From Imbricaverruca yamaguchii (taxonomy: Eukaryota > Arthropoda > Thecostraca > Neoverrucidae): a stretch of 64,000 bases of DNA. The DNA lies in NCBI GenBank assembly GCA_034440575.1, contig JAOTOL010001465.1:784501-848500 (forward strand). The letters are read 5' to 3'. The position numbers and the translations under genes were made by a program. The notes beneath the pieces are model-generated. The model was not told where the DNA came from, did no database searches, and saw only the letters and a list, made by a program, of their open reading frames with translations. Below, piece after piece: positions 12,131 to 23,279 of the stretch (the stretch's first letter is position 1; every line of letters starts with the position of its first letter).

Positions 12131-13324
12131 ATTCCAGCCAGCATCCCCAAGTTGGTCCCAAATGGGTCACATATGGGCACCCATGTGGGCTCCACATGGG
12201 CAACCCACATGGGCCTCATATGGATTTGTCGTGGGATTCATCTGGGTCCCAGATGGGCAAGCCCATATATGGGCTAGATGTGGGGTTCATGTGGGCACGC
12301 CCATATATGGACCAGTAATGGATTCGATATAGGCAAACCAATATTATGTTTCTTCAGTACAGTCAGGTCTGAAAGTGCTGCATGTGAACAGTTATGTTTT
12401 GTTGGCTAATTGGCAATATCCTCTTTCAGGCTTGCTTTGGATATTCCTGATGCACTTGCACCACTATCTTCACCGGAAAGGCCATTATTTCCAGGTTCCA
12501 TTGACTGATCAGGCACTTCGCATTGTACCATGCTGCCCAAATTTTCTTCTTCACAACTTCCATTCTGATCATGCACTTCACGCAGCACCCAACTCCCAAA
12601 ACAATGCCTGGCTCAAGACTATTCCCTCCACGCAACCGGGCGGAAGGGACTCAGCTGATATTGTGCGCCGTGTGAAATCCCATTGATTTGCGCCACTGGC
12701 TCGTTTACTTATATTGCATGCTTGTTTAGCTGATTATAAAATCGAAGTTCCTGGTGCATTAAATATTGTATTTTGATACCTAAATATTTGTCAAGGGCTG
12801 AAAGCATTAAATTAAAATTATATTATTATGTGATTAAAAAATTGGTGAAAAAGTGCTGGCTGTTGTGTCCAAGACTCCCTGTGGACAAATTTTATTGTTG
12901 AATAATATGCTATATTATCTTCTTGATTGGAAGGAAAATATATTAATTTTAATACATTTTTCAATGGCATTAAGCATATAAAGTAACCTACCGTCCCCAA
13001 TGCTAACAAGGTTTGTCACGTTAAGCTCATCGGAAAACATCGCTTTGCCCAGTTACCCCACATGTGGCCCACATGCAACCCATCGCGTTGTTGAACTCAT
13101 TTTCATAATTAACATTCTTTTTTTTAAACATCCGATGAAGAATACCCAAAAAATAGAGCTATCACTACCTACCTACAAGTAAAAAAATTGAGTATAATAT
13201 CTGGGCATCCCATCTGGGACCCAGATGGAGCCCAGCTTGCTGCCCACTTACAGCCCATATATGGGCTATCCCAGATAGCCCACATAGATCCCATATGGGT
13301 CCCATTTGGGAATGCTGGCTGGAA
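12131..13324. mobile_element. TIR element with CCCATATGGG-type subterminal repeats
   Basis: The ends are inverted copies beginning TATTCCAGCCAGCAT (left) and, read on the minus strand, TATTCCAGCCAGCATTCCCA (right). Inside both ends lie many short palindromic blocks such as CCCATATATGGGC, CACATGGGC and CCCAGATGGG. The centre (12360-13190) is AT-rich with only a ~103-codon unassigned frame, so the copy is probably non-autonomous. It interrupts the ~170-bp tandem array, whose uninterrupted units serve as an internal empty-site control. The superfamily is not identified. Confidence 0.75.
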
Positions 13325-13999
13325 TAACCCTGTCATTTTTTACCTTTTGACGTAAAGCTGTCCTGAATTATTGAGGTTCTGGCATGGCTCGATGCACGTC
13401 AAGCGCCGACGGTTGCTACCCAGAGGATCCGGAGGGCCGCCGAGGGGTGGCATGACAAAAAGTAACGTAAAGTTCCACCCTTCAATGATACTAAGCAGCA
13501 TTGGCTCTGCCACGCCAAAATGGTATAGGTGAAATTCACGTTTGTAGATGCATTTTTCGATTCAACGCCCATAAGCGCAATATTCTTAGACACTAGCAAT
13601 ATGCGTAATATATCACTATAAATGGCAATAGAATTGACGTCTGAAGGCAAACTAATTTTCGTACATGCAATTCGCATGATATTTTATGGAGACAGAGTGT
13701 AATAAATTGTAACTATATTCTTCGCGTACACACTAATGAACATCCGGGCGCGCTTGTCGCGGGAGCATGTTTCAGAGTTCTTGAATGGCCTCAGGAACCT
13801 ATCTGTTTTCTTTCTTTACTGGGGGTCCCCTGATGATTAGGCGTCAGATGCATTAACATTGCATCTAACGCCTAACGCACAGAAGTTAATTTCTAAACAC
13901 CTATCCACAGTTTAGCCTAGTGTACTGCCCTGTTCTTCAACGACTTATCTGGTAAGTAGGAACTCCCCACCGACGTGCTTCCACTGTGGCTGCAAACTA
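13325..13999. other. No gene seen
   Basis: The start continues the ~170-bp array for about 60 bases. The rest is unassigned, without a recognisable coding region. Confidence 0.45.
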
Positions 14000-15180
14000 T
14001 CATGTTTGTGACAAAGGAGGCATGGATAATTATACAAGATGGGGTATATTTGTAGAGTAAAGATTGTGATCGTGAACTTCTTTGCCAACTAAAAAGTAAT
14101 CATTTGCCGTGAAAATCAGTGTTCGCATAGATATTTTCACTTTAAAATACTGCGTATTTGAAAAATTGCAAGCAATCAAAATTGACCTTGAACTCCAATC
14201 ATAACATTTAGATCTTGTTAGGACTATCTAGATAGGTGGCTATCTTCTTACATCTGGCTATGCCCATGCTAAGTAGGTAGTTACCTACTTAACTAACCTG
14301 GCTGTAAACCTGCTTTTCATAGAAATGCCAATGCTTGATTCACCGGCATAACCGTACTGGCTTACTGGCCTATAGTTTTCGACTTTCCCTCTTTCTCCCG
14401 TCTTCAAAATAGAGAAAATAAGAATTTTGCCTTTTCCAATATAATCCAATTCCACATGTTATCAGGAATGGAACTAGAAAACCTACTTAATTTCCATGTA
14501 CCCTTTAGTACTTGGACCGCGAGCCCTTATGGAAAGGTAATCAATCGATGACGTCATGAGACATCCGATGCGATTTCTAAACGTTTGCTAACCACCTGTT
14601 TTTGTTGTCGTTATATTTGCGCCATATTGAATAGCAGTTTTAGTAGATGTGGTTTTCTCTGGCGGGGGTACGCCGTATTTTTGTGGAAGGTCGGCCACTG
14701 ATATAGGTAAGATTTCAGCGAGAAGTTGGTGGTGCTCCGTGACATATCCACGGTGTGATGTCAATTGTCAGTCATTTACCTCGACGATCCGCTGTTTGAG
14801 GTAAGGGTTATACCGGTGAAGTAAGCACTGGTATTGGTATGAAAGGCAGGTTCACAACCAGGCTAGTTAAGTAGGTAGGTAGGTAGGGGAGGAGAAGTGG
14901 GTTATCTGAACGCGTTTTGTTTCCTTAACACCTAACTTTTTGACGTCTCCCACATTTGTATTTAATTTGTATTATTGGAGTTTAAGGTCCATTTTGATTG
15001 CTTGCAATTTTCAAATACTGAGTATTTTACAGTGAAAATGTTGATAGGAACACTCATTTTCATGGCAAATGATTACTTTTTAGTTGGCAAAGAAATTCAT
15101 GCTCAAGATCTTCACTACAAATATAGCCTGTCTTGTATAGTTATTCATGGCTGCTGCATCACAGACATGATAAAGAGAAA
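14000..15180. mobile_element. Foldback element with ~380 bp inverted arms
   Basis: The left arm (about 14000-14380) reads AAAAAGTAATCATTTGCC, ATTGCAAGCAATCAAAATTG, CTTAACTAACCTGGCTG. The right arm (about 14780-15180) carries the same blocks in reverse complement and reverse order: CAACCAGGCTAGTTAAG, TTGATTGCTTGCAATTTTC, GGCAAATGATTACTTTTTAG. The arms are imperfect with small indels. The ~400-bp core includes GATGACGTCATGAG, a perfect CRE-like palindrome. An unassigned frame of ~120 codons (15038-15394) begins within the right arm. Confidence 0.7.
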
Positions 15181-17309
15181 ATCAACACTTATTGCACTTG
15201 ATTCAGTACTCATTGACATAAAAAATCTGACTTGTCTGGATTTGCTCCATATTTATTCCCAACAACAAATATTTCCAGCCCTGCATGTCCAAAACCTTTG
15301 GTCAAGGCTAGAAGTTCCTCATGATGCTGTTAATGTTAATGACAGAGCTAGCAATGTGCAAGCTTTGATGAGGTTATGGTGTAATGGGAGCTAAATGACA
15401 TTGTAGTTGGCATGGCCTTAAGGTCAAATAATCCATCAATCATCATGGTGGAAAAGTTTGTTTTGGAGGATTCTGGTTTTCATGTTAGGTTAGGTTATAT
15501 TATATTATATGATATATTATGGTATAATATATTTGATATATTATGCCACATTATCTTAGTCAATGTTAGATTAGGTTGTTATTTTATGTATTCTATGATT
15601 TATTTAATAGTAGATAAATTGTATGTGGCCTTGTGCACCACTCATATTGGTGTGGTTTACTGTGGTGTACAGCAGGGTTATTTTGTTGCTTAAATTGTTC
15701 CAGTGTCTACCAGTTAAAAAAAGAAGTAATTCCACTGTCACAAACAGAGTGGGAAACTTCCTTTCCAGGTTTGGAGTCAGAGTGCAAATAGACTTCTTCT
15801 GGAGTACATTTTCAAGGACATATTATTTGTTATGCATGGAATCTATTTACCAGCAACCAATGGGAAAATTACATGTACCTAGCCAGTACCTAAATAATGT
15901 GCATACATGATACACATGATCAGATCAGCTTCATATCACATAACTCACAGGAGCAATGCAGTGTAGGATTTCCATATTTTTTTATTAGTAGTGGAGTACA
16001 AATTTTTTCCTGGAGTACACATTTTTTAGCTGGATTCCAAAAAATAGCTATGCACTTGCTGACAATTAACCTTGTTTTAGTGGGACTGAAAACCAATGTT
16101 AGCATTTTTGTATGCATACACATCTTGGCAAACTAAGCCATGAAAAAAACTGCTGCACTAAAAAGATGAGTTGTCCATAACCAGGTAGTATTGCTTTAAT
16201 GGGATTAAAAATAAATGTTAGCATTTCATGCTGTATGTACCATACAAACATATGTTCATATAGCTAACTGCTAAGTCAGCAATATGTCAGCAAGCTAGGT
16301 CATGAATGGGTGCAATTGTGCCAAGGAATGCAACCTAGTGGGAAATGCCCTCAGTAGCCAAAGCACTCACAAAAATATACCCATGATATCTGCAAAGTAT
16401 ATATATATATTGCCGAGTGTAGGTGGGTGATGTATTCCCAAAGTTCACAAACAAATATTTATGATAAATAGGCATGATGTGATGTGAATACACCAATAAC
16501 ATTTCTCCTGGCAGAGCTCAGGATGAATCTCACTCACTCATCTTGGGCAGACCACACCACCGGGATCATCCTTCAACAAACACTTTTCCGAAGGACTAGT
16601 CCCACAATTAATGAGCCAAGTTCACCTGCAATTAATTTAAATTATTGCTAACTTCCGTTGTCCAAAATCTCAAGCACCCCAAAATGCATTTCATGGCCCT
16701 GTCAACCTTTGTGCCATTCCGAGTTTGTGCGTATGATTCGCCACCGACGCATAATACACAGCTTTGCCTCAGACCCCAAAATTGGCTGTGGTTAAATTAT
16801 TAGCAAAGGATGAGGTTATAAGCCAACTTCATGAGCAATGGTAGAGAAAATGGTAACAAAAGTATACTTAATAGATGTCAACGAAGTTCACAAATGCACA
16901 CCTGACACCACAGACAGGCTTAAAGCACACCTGGCACAGCAAACACCACATGACTATTTGATATGGTTGGACTATTGTTTTGGAATATATGATGGTTTAA
17001 TAAAAATTATACTAAAACAATCCATCTAAAATAGCTTTATTCTCACCACCAAGAAAGTTATTTTGCATGGAAAAGCTGAAAAAAATATTGAAAACGATTC
17101 TTATCAATATTAAAAGTTCCTTTATGCACTTGTTTAGTTCATGTCTGGAATGTTTAGTTAAAGCAAGGGTCGAGTTAGGAGTATCTAGAGCTGCTAGATG
17201 GGAGTACAAATTGTCCCTGTAAAACTGCTCACAGGCAGTTGTATTTTTCCTCTTAGATAGAGCTGGTTGGATTCGCTACCCCAGCCCTAGAAGTACAACT
17301 GATCATGGG
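15181..17309. other. AT-rich DNA, no gene seen
   Basis: Low GC with short AT dinucleotide stretches (around 15500-15560 and 16400). The frames present are under 100 codons and show no family signature. Confidence 0.5.
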
Positions 17310-18080
17310 GTGGGGAGCAGGGAATGGGTCGGAGTAAATTTTGGAACATGTATTACAGACCCTTCACTGACACCAATGAACCCAAAATGCGGTTATATTT
17401 CAAAGTGCATGTTTATCTGCATGTTTATCTTTGCACACATTAACAAAAAAATATGCAACAGTCATGCAAAAGTGCACAAATGACATTGGTTTCTTGGTGT
17501 AATCGCCTCAGAGAACTTGCTTGCTCCGGGGCGGATTTTAGGAAATTTTAAGTGATTTTCTTGCATTGAATGGGCTCATTGTGTCTAAAAAAGTTGTCCC
17601 TTTAACAAAACGACCTTTGATTGCACATTCAAAGCACTTACTGGCGAAACCAGGCTTAAAATATTTACAATTTGCAAATCTGGCGATACGAAGTACCCCC
17701 AGATTTGCAGACTAGGGATTTCTGGTACTTCTTGGCAAGTACTCCAGCTCAAGTATCCAAAAATTAACATGAAATAGATATTAATTAATCTAAATATATC
17801 ATATATCAGATTGAATATTGATAAATGTTTAATCAATATTGAATAACTATTGAATCAATATTGAATAAATATTGAATTAATTATTGACTTTATTCACACC
17901 AATATAGCATCTTTTTCACATGTGAAGTGCAGCAAGTTGTGCATAGCTAGTTTTAGCAAGGCTGTTTAAGGGTTTTAGCGCAACACTGACGAGCATGCTC
18001 TGTGCACTTTACACTGCCTTTCAAGGATGTGTAGTGACATTGACTGGTCGGCATGCTGAGATCGCGGAAACTGCTGGTTG
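17310..18080. repeat. Large direct duplication, copy 1 (period ~980 bp)
   Basis: This segment matches 18290-19010 over its whole length in the same order. Shared blocks are GACCCTTCACTGACAC, TGCATGTTTATCT, TTGGTTTCTTGGTGTAATCG, TTGCTTGCTCCGGGGCGGAT, GAATGGGCTCATTGTGTCT and an ATTGAAT-rich stretch. No coding sequence was recognised. Confidence 0.8.
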
Positions 18081-18289
18081 TTGTCAGGTATGGACTTTGA
18101 GTGGTAGCACTCGACCAAACAATGTTGTTCTTCGTTTTCCTTCTGGAGTACAAAATATTTCATTTGGTCTAGTGACAATCCTGGAGTACATAATGTATTG
18201 GTATCCATGACACCAACAAATGTCAGTTTTTCCAACACTGGCTAGCCTTGTACTGAGACAAAACAGTGAAAGGAAAGCACATTGCTCCA

Positions 18290-19010
18290 ATAACTGAACA
18301 GGGGATGGGTCTGAGTAAATTTCGAACAAGTATTACGGACCCTTCACTGACACTGATGAACCCCAAATGCAGTTATATTTCAAGGTGCATGTTTATCTTC
18401 GCACACATTTATCCCCCAAAAAATTGACAAGTCACACATAAGTGCACAAATGGCATTGGTTTCTTGGTGTAATCGCCTCGGAAAACTTGCTTGCTCCGGG
18501 GCGGATTTTAATAAATCTGAAGTGATTTTCTTCCATTGAATGGGCTCATTGTGTCTTAAAAAGTTGTCCCTTTAACAAAACGGCCTTCGATTGTGTATTC
18601 AAAGAACTTACTGGCCAAACCAGGCTTCAAGTATTTACTCTTGATACAAAGTACTGCCAGATTTGCCAACTAGGGATTTCTGGTACTTCTTGGCAAGTAC
18701 ACCAGTGCAAGTATCTAAAAATTAATATTAAATAGATATTCATTGAACTAAATATATCTTATATGTAAGATTAAATATTGATAAATATTGATTCAATGTT
18801 GAATACATATTGAATTAATTATTGACTTTATTGACACAAATATAGGGTCTTTTCACATGTGAAGCACCAGAAGTTGTGCAAGGCCCTTTACAGGCTTTAG
18901 TGCAACATTGACGAGCATGTTCGGTACGCTTTGTACTGCCTTTCAAGGATGTGTAGTGACGTTGACTGGTCGGCTCGCTGGGATCGCTGAAACTGCTAGT
19001 TGTTTTCAGG
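18290..19010. repeat. Large direct duplication, copy 2
   Basis: Direct copy of 17310-18080 with dispersed substitutions and small indels. It ends in the GTGTAGTGACGTTGACTGGTC block, which corresponds to GTGTAGTGACATTGACTGGTC near 18030. Between the copies (18081-18289) is a separate segment containing TCAGTTTTTCCAACACTG, a motif that recurs at 20287-20304. Confidence 0.8.
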
Positions 19011-19239
19011 TCAAGGATGGTGCTGGATGTTAAGTGCATAAGTGGTGTTGTGCCTTGGCTCAGTGGGTTTCAAGGGTATGAGGTTTTGAGTCATCACAGT
19101 GCCTCCCATCTCTGCTAGGGCAAGAAGTGGGTAAGAACATTGGTTTCCGTTTACCCCACAAAACAGTACTCCACACCAAGAAAAAAATATGGAAATCCCA
19201 CACTGATGTCCTCAATAAGGAATAGTGTTACATGAACAT

Positions 19240-19540
19240 TTTCCAATGAGATTTCAGGTAAAGGGATGATCTATAATGTAATATGGCATACAATTTTAGT
19301 TATTATTATCCCTATCATGAATATAGCTTTTCCTAAATTATTAATCACAAAACAAATTATGCAGGTTTTGGATAAAGGATAAATGATAGTCATAATTACC
19401 TACACCATCCACTCAAATTTTGGTCTAAAAGACATCAGAAACATGTTTAATTATGCTAATTACATGTCAAATTTCAACATCCTGCTATGCTCACAACACC
19501 CCAATAATGTGTCATCCATGTCACTTTCAAGTTATTTGTA
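19240..19540 (+). mobile_element. Diverged copy of hAT-type MITE family R2
   Basis: Carries the R2 landmarks TTTCAGGTAAAGGGATGA, CCTACACCATCCACTCAAAT, AAGACATCAGAAACAT and TTTCAACATCCTGCTATGCTC in the same order as the intact copies at 28624 and 53642. The ends are not clear in this copy. Confidence 0.5.
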
Positions 19541-19560
19541 TCATAATTAACCCATGCTTG

Positions 19561-20132
19561 ACCTTGCATTGCTTAGGTGTGAAGAGGGAATTCAGCACTC
19601 CAAGCAGTACATTCAGGAGTTATTCAAATCATGAATGTTCAGTTTGTGGTTTTTGCTCCACATATATTGTGCACACTTGTAACTCAATATCATTGTGGAA
19701 GAAAAACAGCTACTGTTGGGACAGATGGCTGTGATCAGGACAGAATTGGCCAATGATGTCATAGCCAGCACATCACTTTTGTGGTTTAGGATTTGTTCAA
19801 TTAGAATGCAATAGTTTAGATTAGATTGTTTGGTTATATTTTCCCATTTAATAATTTTTCCTTGTTCTGATCAGTATGTTTTGCCCTTCTTTACAAAGTC
19901 CTGCTAGTTTCAAGACATAGACATTGGTGTTAGTGTTCTGGAACATTCTGATGTGCCTATGACATATCACATTGTACCAACATTTCGATCTGAAAAGTGA
20001 GCATCAGTGCCAGAAGATATTTGGGATATCTTCTAAGTCATGCTAATCTATCCAGTCCTATTCACTTAATCCTGCATAATACACACATGGATTGAGTGGC
20101 CTACAAATAATTTTAAAACTCCATCCATAATT
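19561..20132. other. No gene seen
   Basis: Intermediate-GC sequence without a recognisable repeat or coding region. Confidence 0.45.
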
Positions 20133-20140
20133 GCATAAAG

Positions 20141-20972
20141 CAGGGATGCGGAACCAGGAAAATTTTGAATGGCTCCGAGTCTGGCTCCTTGGAAGTATCC
20201 CGGCTCCGGCTCAGGCCCCAAGAAAAAATTCCCGGGGGCCCCCCCTCCCCCTCCCCCCCCGCCTCGAAAAATCCTCCCCGCCGACGTCAGTTTTTCCAAC
20301 ACTGACCCATTATGTATGAGCTAGGGGAATGTAAAAAAAGTTAGCCGCGACCACTCAGAGGCGCAAACTTCAGACAATTATAAGCAACTTTCCCATATAA
20401 ACCCTGCATCTATCTTCAAATAAACACCCGCCCCCGCCAAAATTACTTTTCGGTGGTATGCCCTCGTAAACTGACGCTCGCTTCGTGCCGTATTGGGGCA
20501 ATCAGAAGAGGGAAGACTCGAATCAACAACACTCCCCATCCCATGAACGGTCCAATGAACACCGTTGTTGTAAATTTTAATGTTTGCCCTCATCTCTAAT
20601 AGGGTAGAACAACCCGCTGATGATGGAAACAATGAACTTAACTACACTAAACATGAAACTATTGCATTGACTACTGAGGCTAGAATATAGTTATTGGTTA
20701 TTCTACCATTATTTGATGATATTTTTACATGTTACTCGCATTTAAGCATTTTTTGCTTTTAAAAATGCGTTTTCATACCATACCATACCATACTAGGTAT
20801 AATTTGTTCATTTCACGTTTCCTAATTTTGTTTAATTTACACCTCTTTCGGAGTCGGAGCCGCCCTGCTTTTGACGGCTCCGGCTCCGACTCCGGCTCCG
20901 AGTAAAATGTCCCGGCGGCTCCGGCTCCGGGCAAAATGTTCCGGCTGCGGCGGCTCCGGCTCCGCATCCCTG
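20141..20972. mobile_element. hAT-type element with GGCTCC subterminal repeats and perfect 8-bp TSD
   Basis: Terminal inverted repeats begin CAGGGATGCGGA and end CCGCATCCCTG. They are flanked by identical 8-bp copies of GCATAAAG at 20133-20140 and 20973-20980. An 8-bp duplication with CAGGG...CCCTG ends is the hallmark of the hAT superfamily. Subterminal regions are packed with GGCTCCGGCTCC-like hexamers in inverted orientation. The 832-bp body has no transposase frame, so the copy is non-autonomous. A short internal motif ending CCAACACTG near 20304 could be the edge of another element. Confidence 0.9.
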
Positions 20973-21064
20973 GCATAAAGTGTACATCAAGGCACCATAC
21001 ATACATTAGCATAAATCTTATCCCATCTACCACTAATTATGACTCTAGAACAATATTGTCCAGC

Positions 21065-21480
21065 CTACAAAAAAATTGGCCACCCTCTGTTTGAATACAT
21101 TCAACGAAGGACTCCCAACAGAATTAGGAGGCAGCCTATTCAACAACCATTTGTCTGAAGACCTGTTGTTGCTTAGCTGTCCTACATCTGAACTTGTCTA
21201 ACCTAAGTTGGTGATCCTATTTGGTTATTTAAATAGAAGGGCATCAATCAGATTGCTCATATTTTCCTTTAATTAATTTATAGATTTCAATCATATCACC
21301 CCTCACCTCCTATACCTGACATGTGATGTGAAAAGCATTTTTCCATATTTTAAGTTGCCTGTTCCACTGATAGGTCTAGTTGCTTTGCACTGCACTTCTT
21401 TCTAGCATATCTAGTTCATTTGCCAAGGAAGGAGGGCATCATGCATACATAATTCTCCAAATGGGGTTGTACATAGGCTA
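21065..21480 (-). pseudogene. Degenerate LINE reverse transcriptase C-terminal fragment
   Basis: Reading the minus strand in shifting frames gives the conserved tail of a non-LTR retrotransposon ORF2: a LAYVQPHLENYA-like block, then RGDMIEIYKLI, then a SPSLNVFKQRV-like terminus. These are the usual family landmarks (the VRPHLEYA, RLRGDMIEVYK and SLNAFKNRLD types of CR1/L2/Rex-like elements). Frameshifts and stops are frequent, so it is an old non-functional fragment. It is distinct from the Jockey-like LINE at 39505-42322. Confidence 0.65.
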
Positions 21481-22362
21481 AGGACAGTTTTTCACAATTT
21501 CATTGCTCTGATACTTCACATTCCTATTAATGATTTCAAACATTCTTATTGCCATTTTCCTAGCTCAGACACATTGTTTTTTCCTTCCCAAGTCTTCCCT
21601 TTTCAATTGCATCCAGTTCCATATCTTCCATTGTATATCAGAAAGTCTTACCTCCAGACCCCAGATGCATACGCTTTTCCAAGGTACCAGAGTTGTCTTA
21701 GCTGTCAGAGTTGTCTTAGTTGTCATAGTGTCTTTTTGCCATTCTCCACATTTCATAAACATCTAAGCCCATTAATGACTTTTCAATGCATTTCATTCAG
21801 AAAGATCCTGAACTCATTGTAATTCCATTTATAAAAAATTAGGATCAATGTTTTATTGCTTTCTAACCTTCCACCATATGGGTAAAAGCATATATTGTTG
21901 TGATTACTATAACCAAAGGTCTCTCCCATCTTAACATTTTGTTTGTAAGAAATCCCCATTTGCAAGCACCTGATCTAACATTTAGTTTTGCCTCCTAGGT
22001 TCCTGTGTCATTTGAAAGGAGACATAATCCCTTAAAAGAGGCCATGCAACTTCTTCCTGGCTTACTTAGGCATCTAGTTTTGCCTTTCAGCCCTGCTGTG
22101 TTGACGTCCCCATCAATACTTCCATGCACACTCCTACTTATGCTGCCTACCACACTTGGAAAGAGATCAATGCATTTATTCACACATTACAAATTAAGTT
22201 GGTGAGATTACGTTCTTGCAAACGGCCTTCCTGGCAAACAAGCAAACATTCCACATAGTTCTGATTATTTTCAACTGTGTTTGTAGATGTAGTGAGAATG
22301 TTTTGTCATGGAATGCTTTGCAAACATGATGTGAATATATTTTCAAAGTCCAAGGATGAAGA
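21481..22362. other. No gene seen
   Basis: AT-rich sequence, no recognised coding region or repeat. Confidence 0.45.
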
Positions 22363-22506
22363 ATGGGGGGGGTAGTCTAGGGGTGAGTCACCCATCTCAC
22401 AATCGAAGGCCTCACCTGTCGCTACTCTTCGGCCGCGACCAATCGGCGAGAGATTGGCGACGCTACATGACTCAACAGTCAATGTGTCGTAAAAATCAAT
22501 AATCAC
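22363..22506 (+). mobile_element. tRNA-Val-like SINE (SINE-V), damaged copy
   Basis: Matches the other SINE-V copies from the A-box region (TAGTCTAGGGGTGAG) through ATCTCACAATCGAAGG and the body GAGAGATTGGCGACGCTACA to GTGTCGTAAAAATCAATAA. The B box is deleted, so this copy could not be transcribed by Pol III. Confidence 0.8.
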
Positions 22507-22770
22507 CAAGGATGAAGAACGGTGAGGCACTGAATAACCGTGGCACTCACCTAGGCTTCCCAAACTAGTGCTGGCCTCCCTGGCCATTTCTTGATAACAT
22601 ATAATTTTTCCTTTCATGATAAGAGATGGAAATGTAGTTTCGTGTATTTTACCAGTGGGATCTCATGGTTGATGATCTCTTTGGGTAGGGCTGTTATCTA
22701 TGTGGATCGTCAAAATCAGGGTATTAGGTACATACATGGGTACACATGGACGTTGATTTGGCACAAAGAA

Positions 22771-22832
22771 CTGACATGGGCGCTGCATAACCATTAGCAG
22801 TTGATGCGCCCTTAAGCCCAAATAATCAATCG
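22771..22832 (+). mobile_element. LINE 3'-tail remnant (R3)
   Basis: A short copy of the tail that also ends the LINE at 42322: GGCGCTGCATAACC, then GATGCGCCCTTAAGCCCAAA and TAATC. Interpreted as a strongly 5'-truncated LINE insertion. Confidence 0.55.
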
Positions 22833-22950
22833 AAGGACTGACATGATTGGTGAAGCACAGCTCCATTGGCTGTACAATAACCACAGCCATTTGGCAGCAC
22901 TGCTGTAAATTGCCTGGTAAATGTCCTCCCGCACACTCGAGCACACTCGA

Positions 22951-23108
22951 GGGGACGAGTAGCCTAGGGGTAAGTTGCTCGGCTCAATCGAAAGGTTGTG
23001 GGTGCGAGTCTCACCTGGCGCTACACTTCGCCCGCGACCAATCGGCGTGAGAGATTGGCGACGCTACATGACTCGACGGTGGATGTGTCGTAAAACCAAT
23101 AACCCACC
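22951..23108 (+). mobile_element. SINE-V with perfect 17-bp target duplication
   Basis: Complete element starting GGGGACGAGTAGCCTAGGGG and ending AAAACCAATAACCCACC. It is flanked by identical CACTCGAGCACACTCGA at 22934-22950 and 23109-23125. The head has an A box (TAGCCTAGGGGTA) and a B box with one change (GGTGCGAGTCT). The anticodon region in sister copies reads CTCACAA, matching tRNA-Val(CAC). The perfect target duplication proves retroposition and suggests a fairly recent insertion. Confidence 0.92.
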
Positions 23109-23279
23109 CACTCGAGCACACTCGACAGCTCGCTTCGGCAGGCCTGGTGAATGACACCGGGTACTCCAAGACCTGCTTTGGTAGAGGACGCTGTACTGAC
23201 AACTGCCTGGTGAATGTTTAACTGGAATGCATAACTCAGCATTGATTGGAAGATAAAACGTGTGGCAAAGGGTCAACGG

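Noticed and set aside
22951..23025. Candidate tRNA-Val gene (A and B boxes, CAC anticodon-like loop)
   Set aside because: The stems do not pair properly, and the sequence is the head of a repeated SINE with target duplication. The same holds for the other SINE heads listed.
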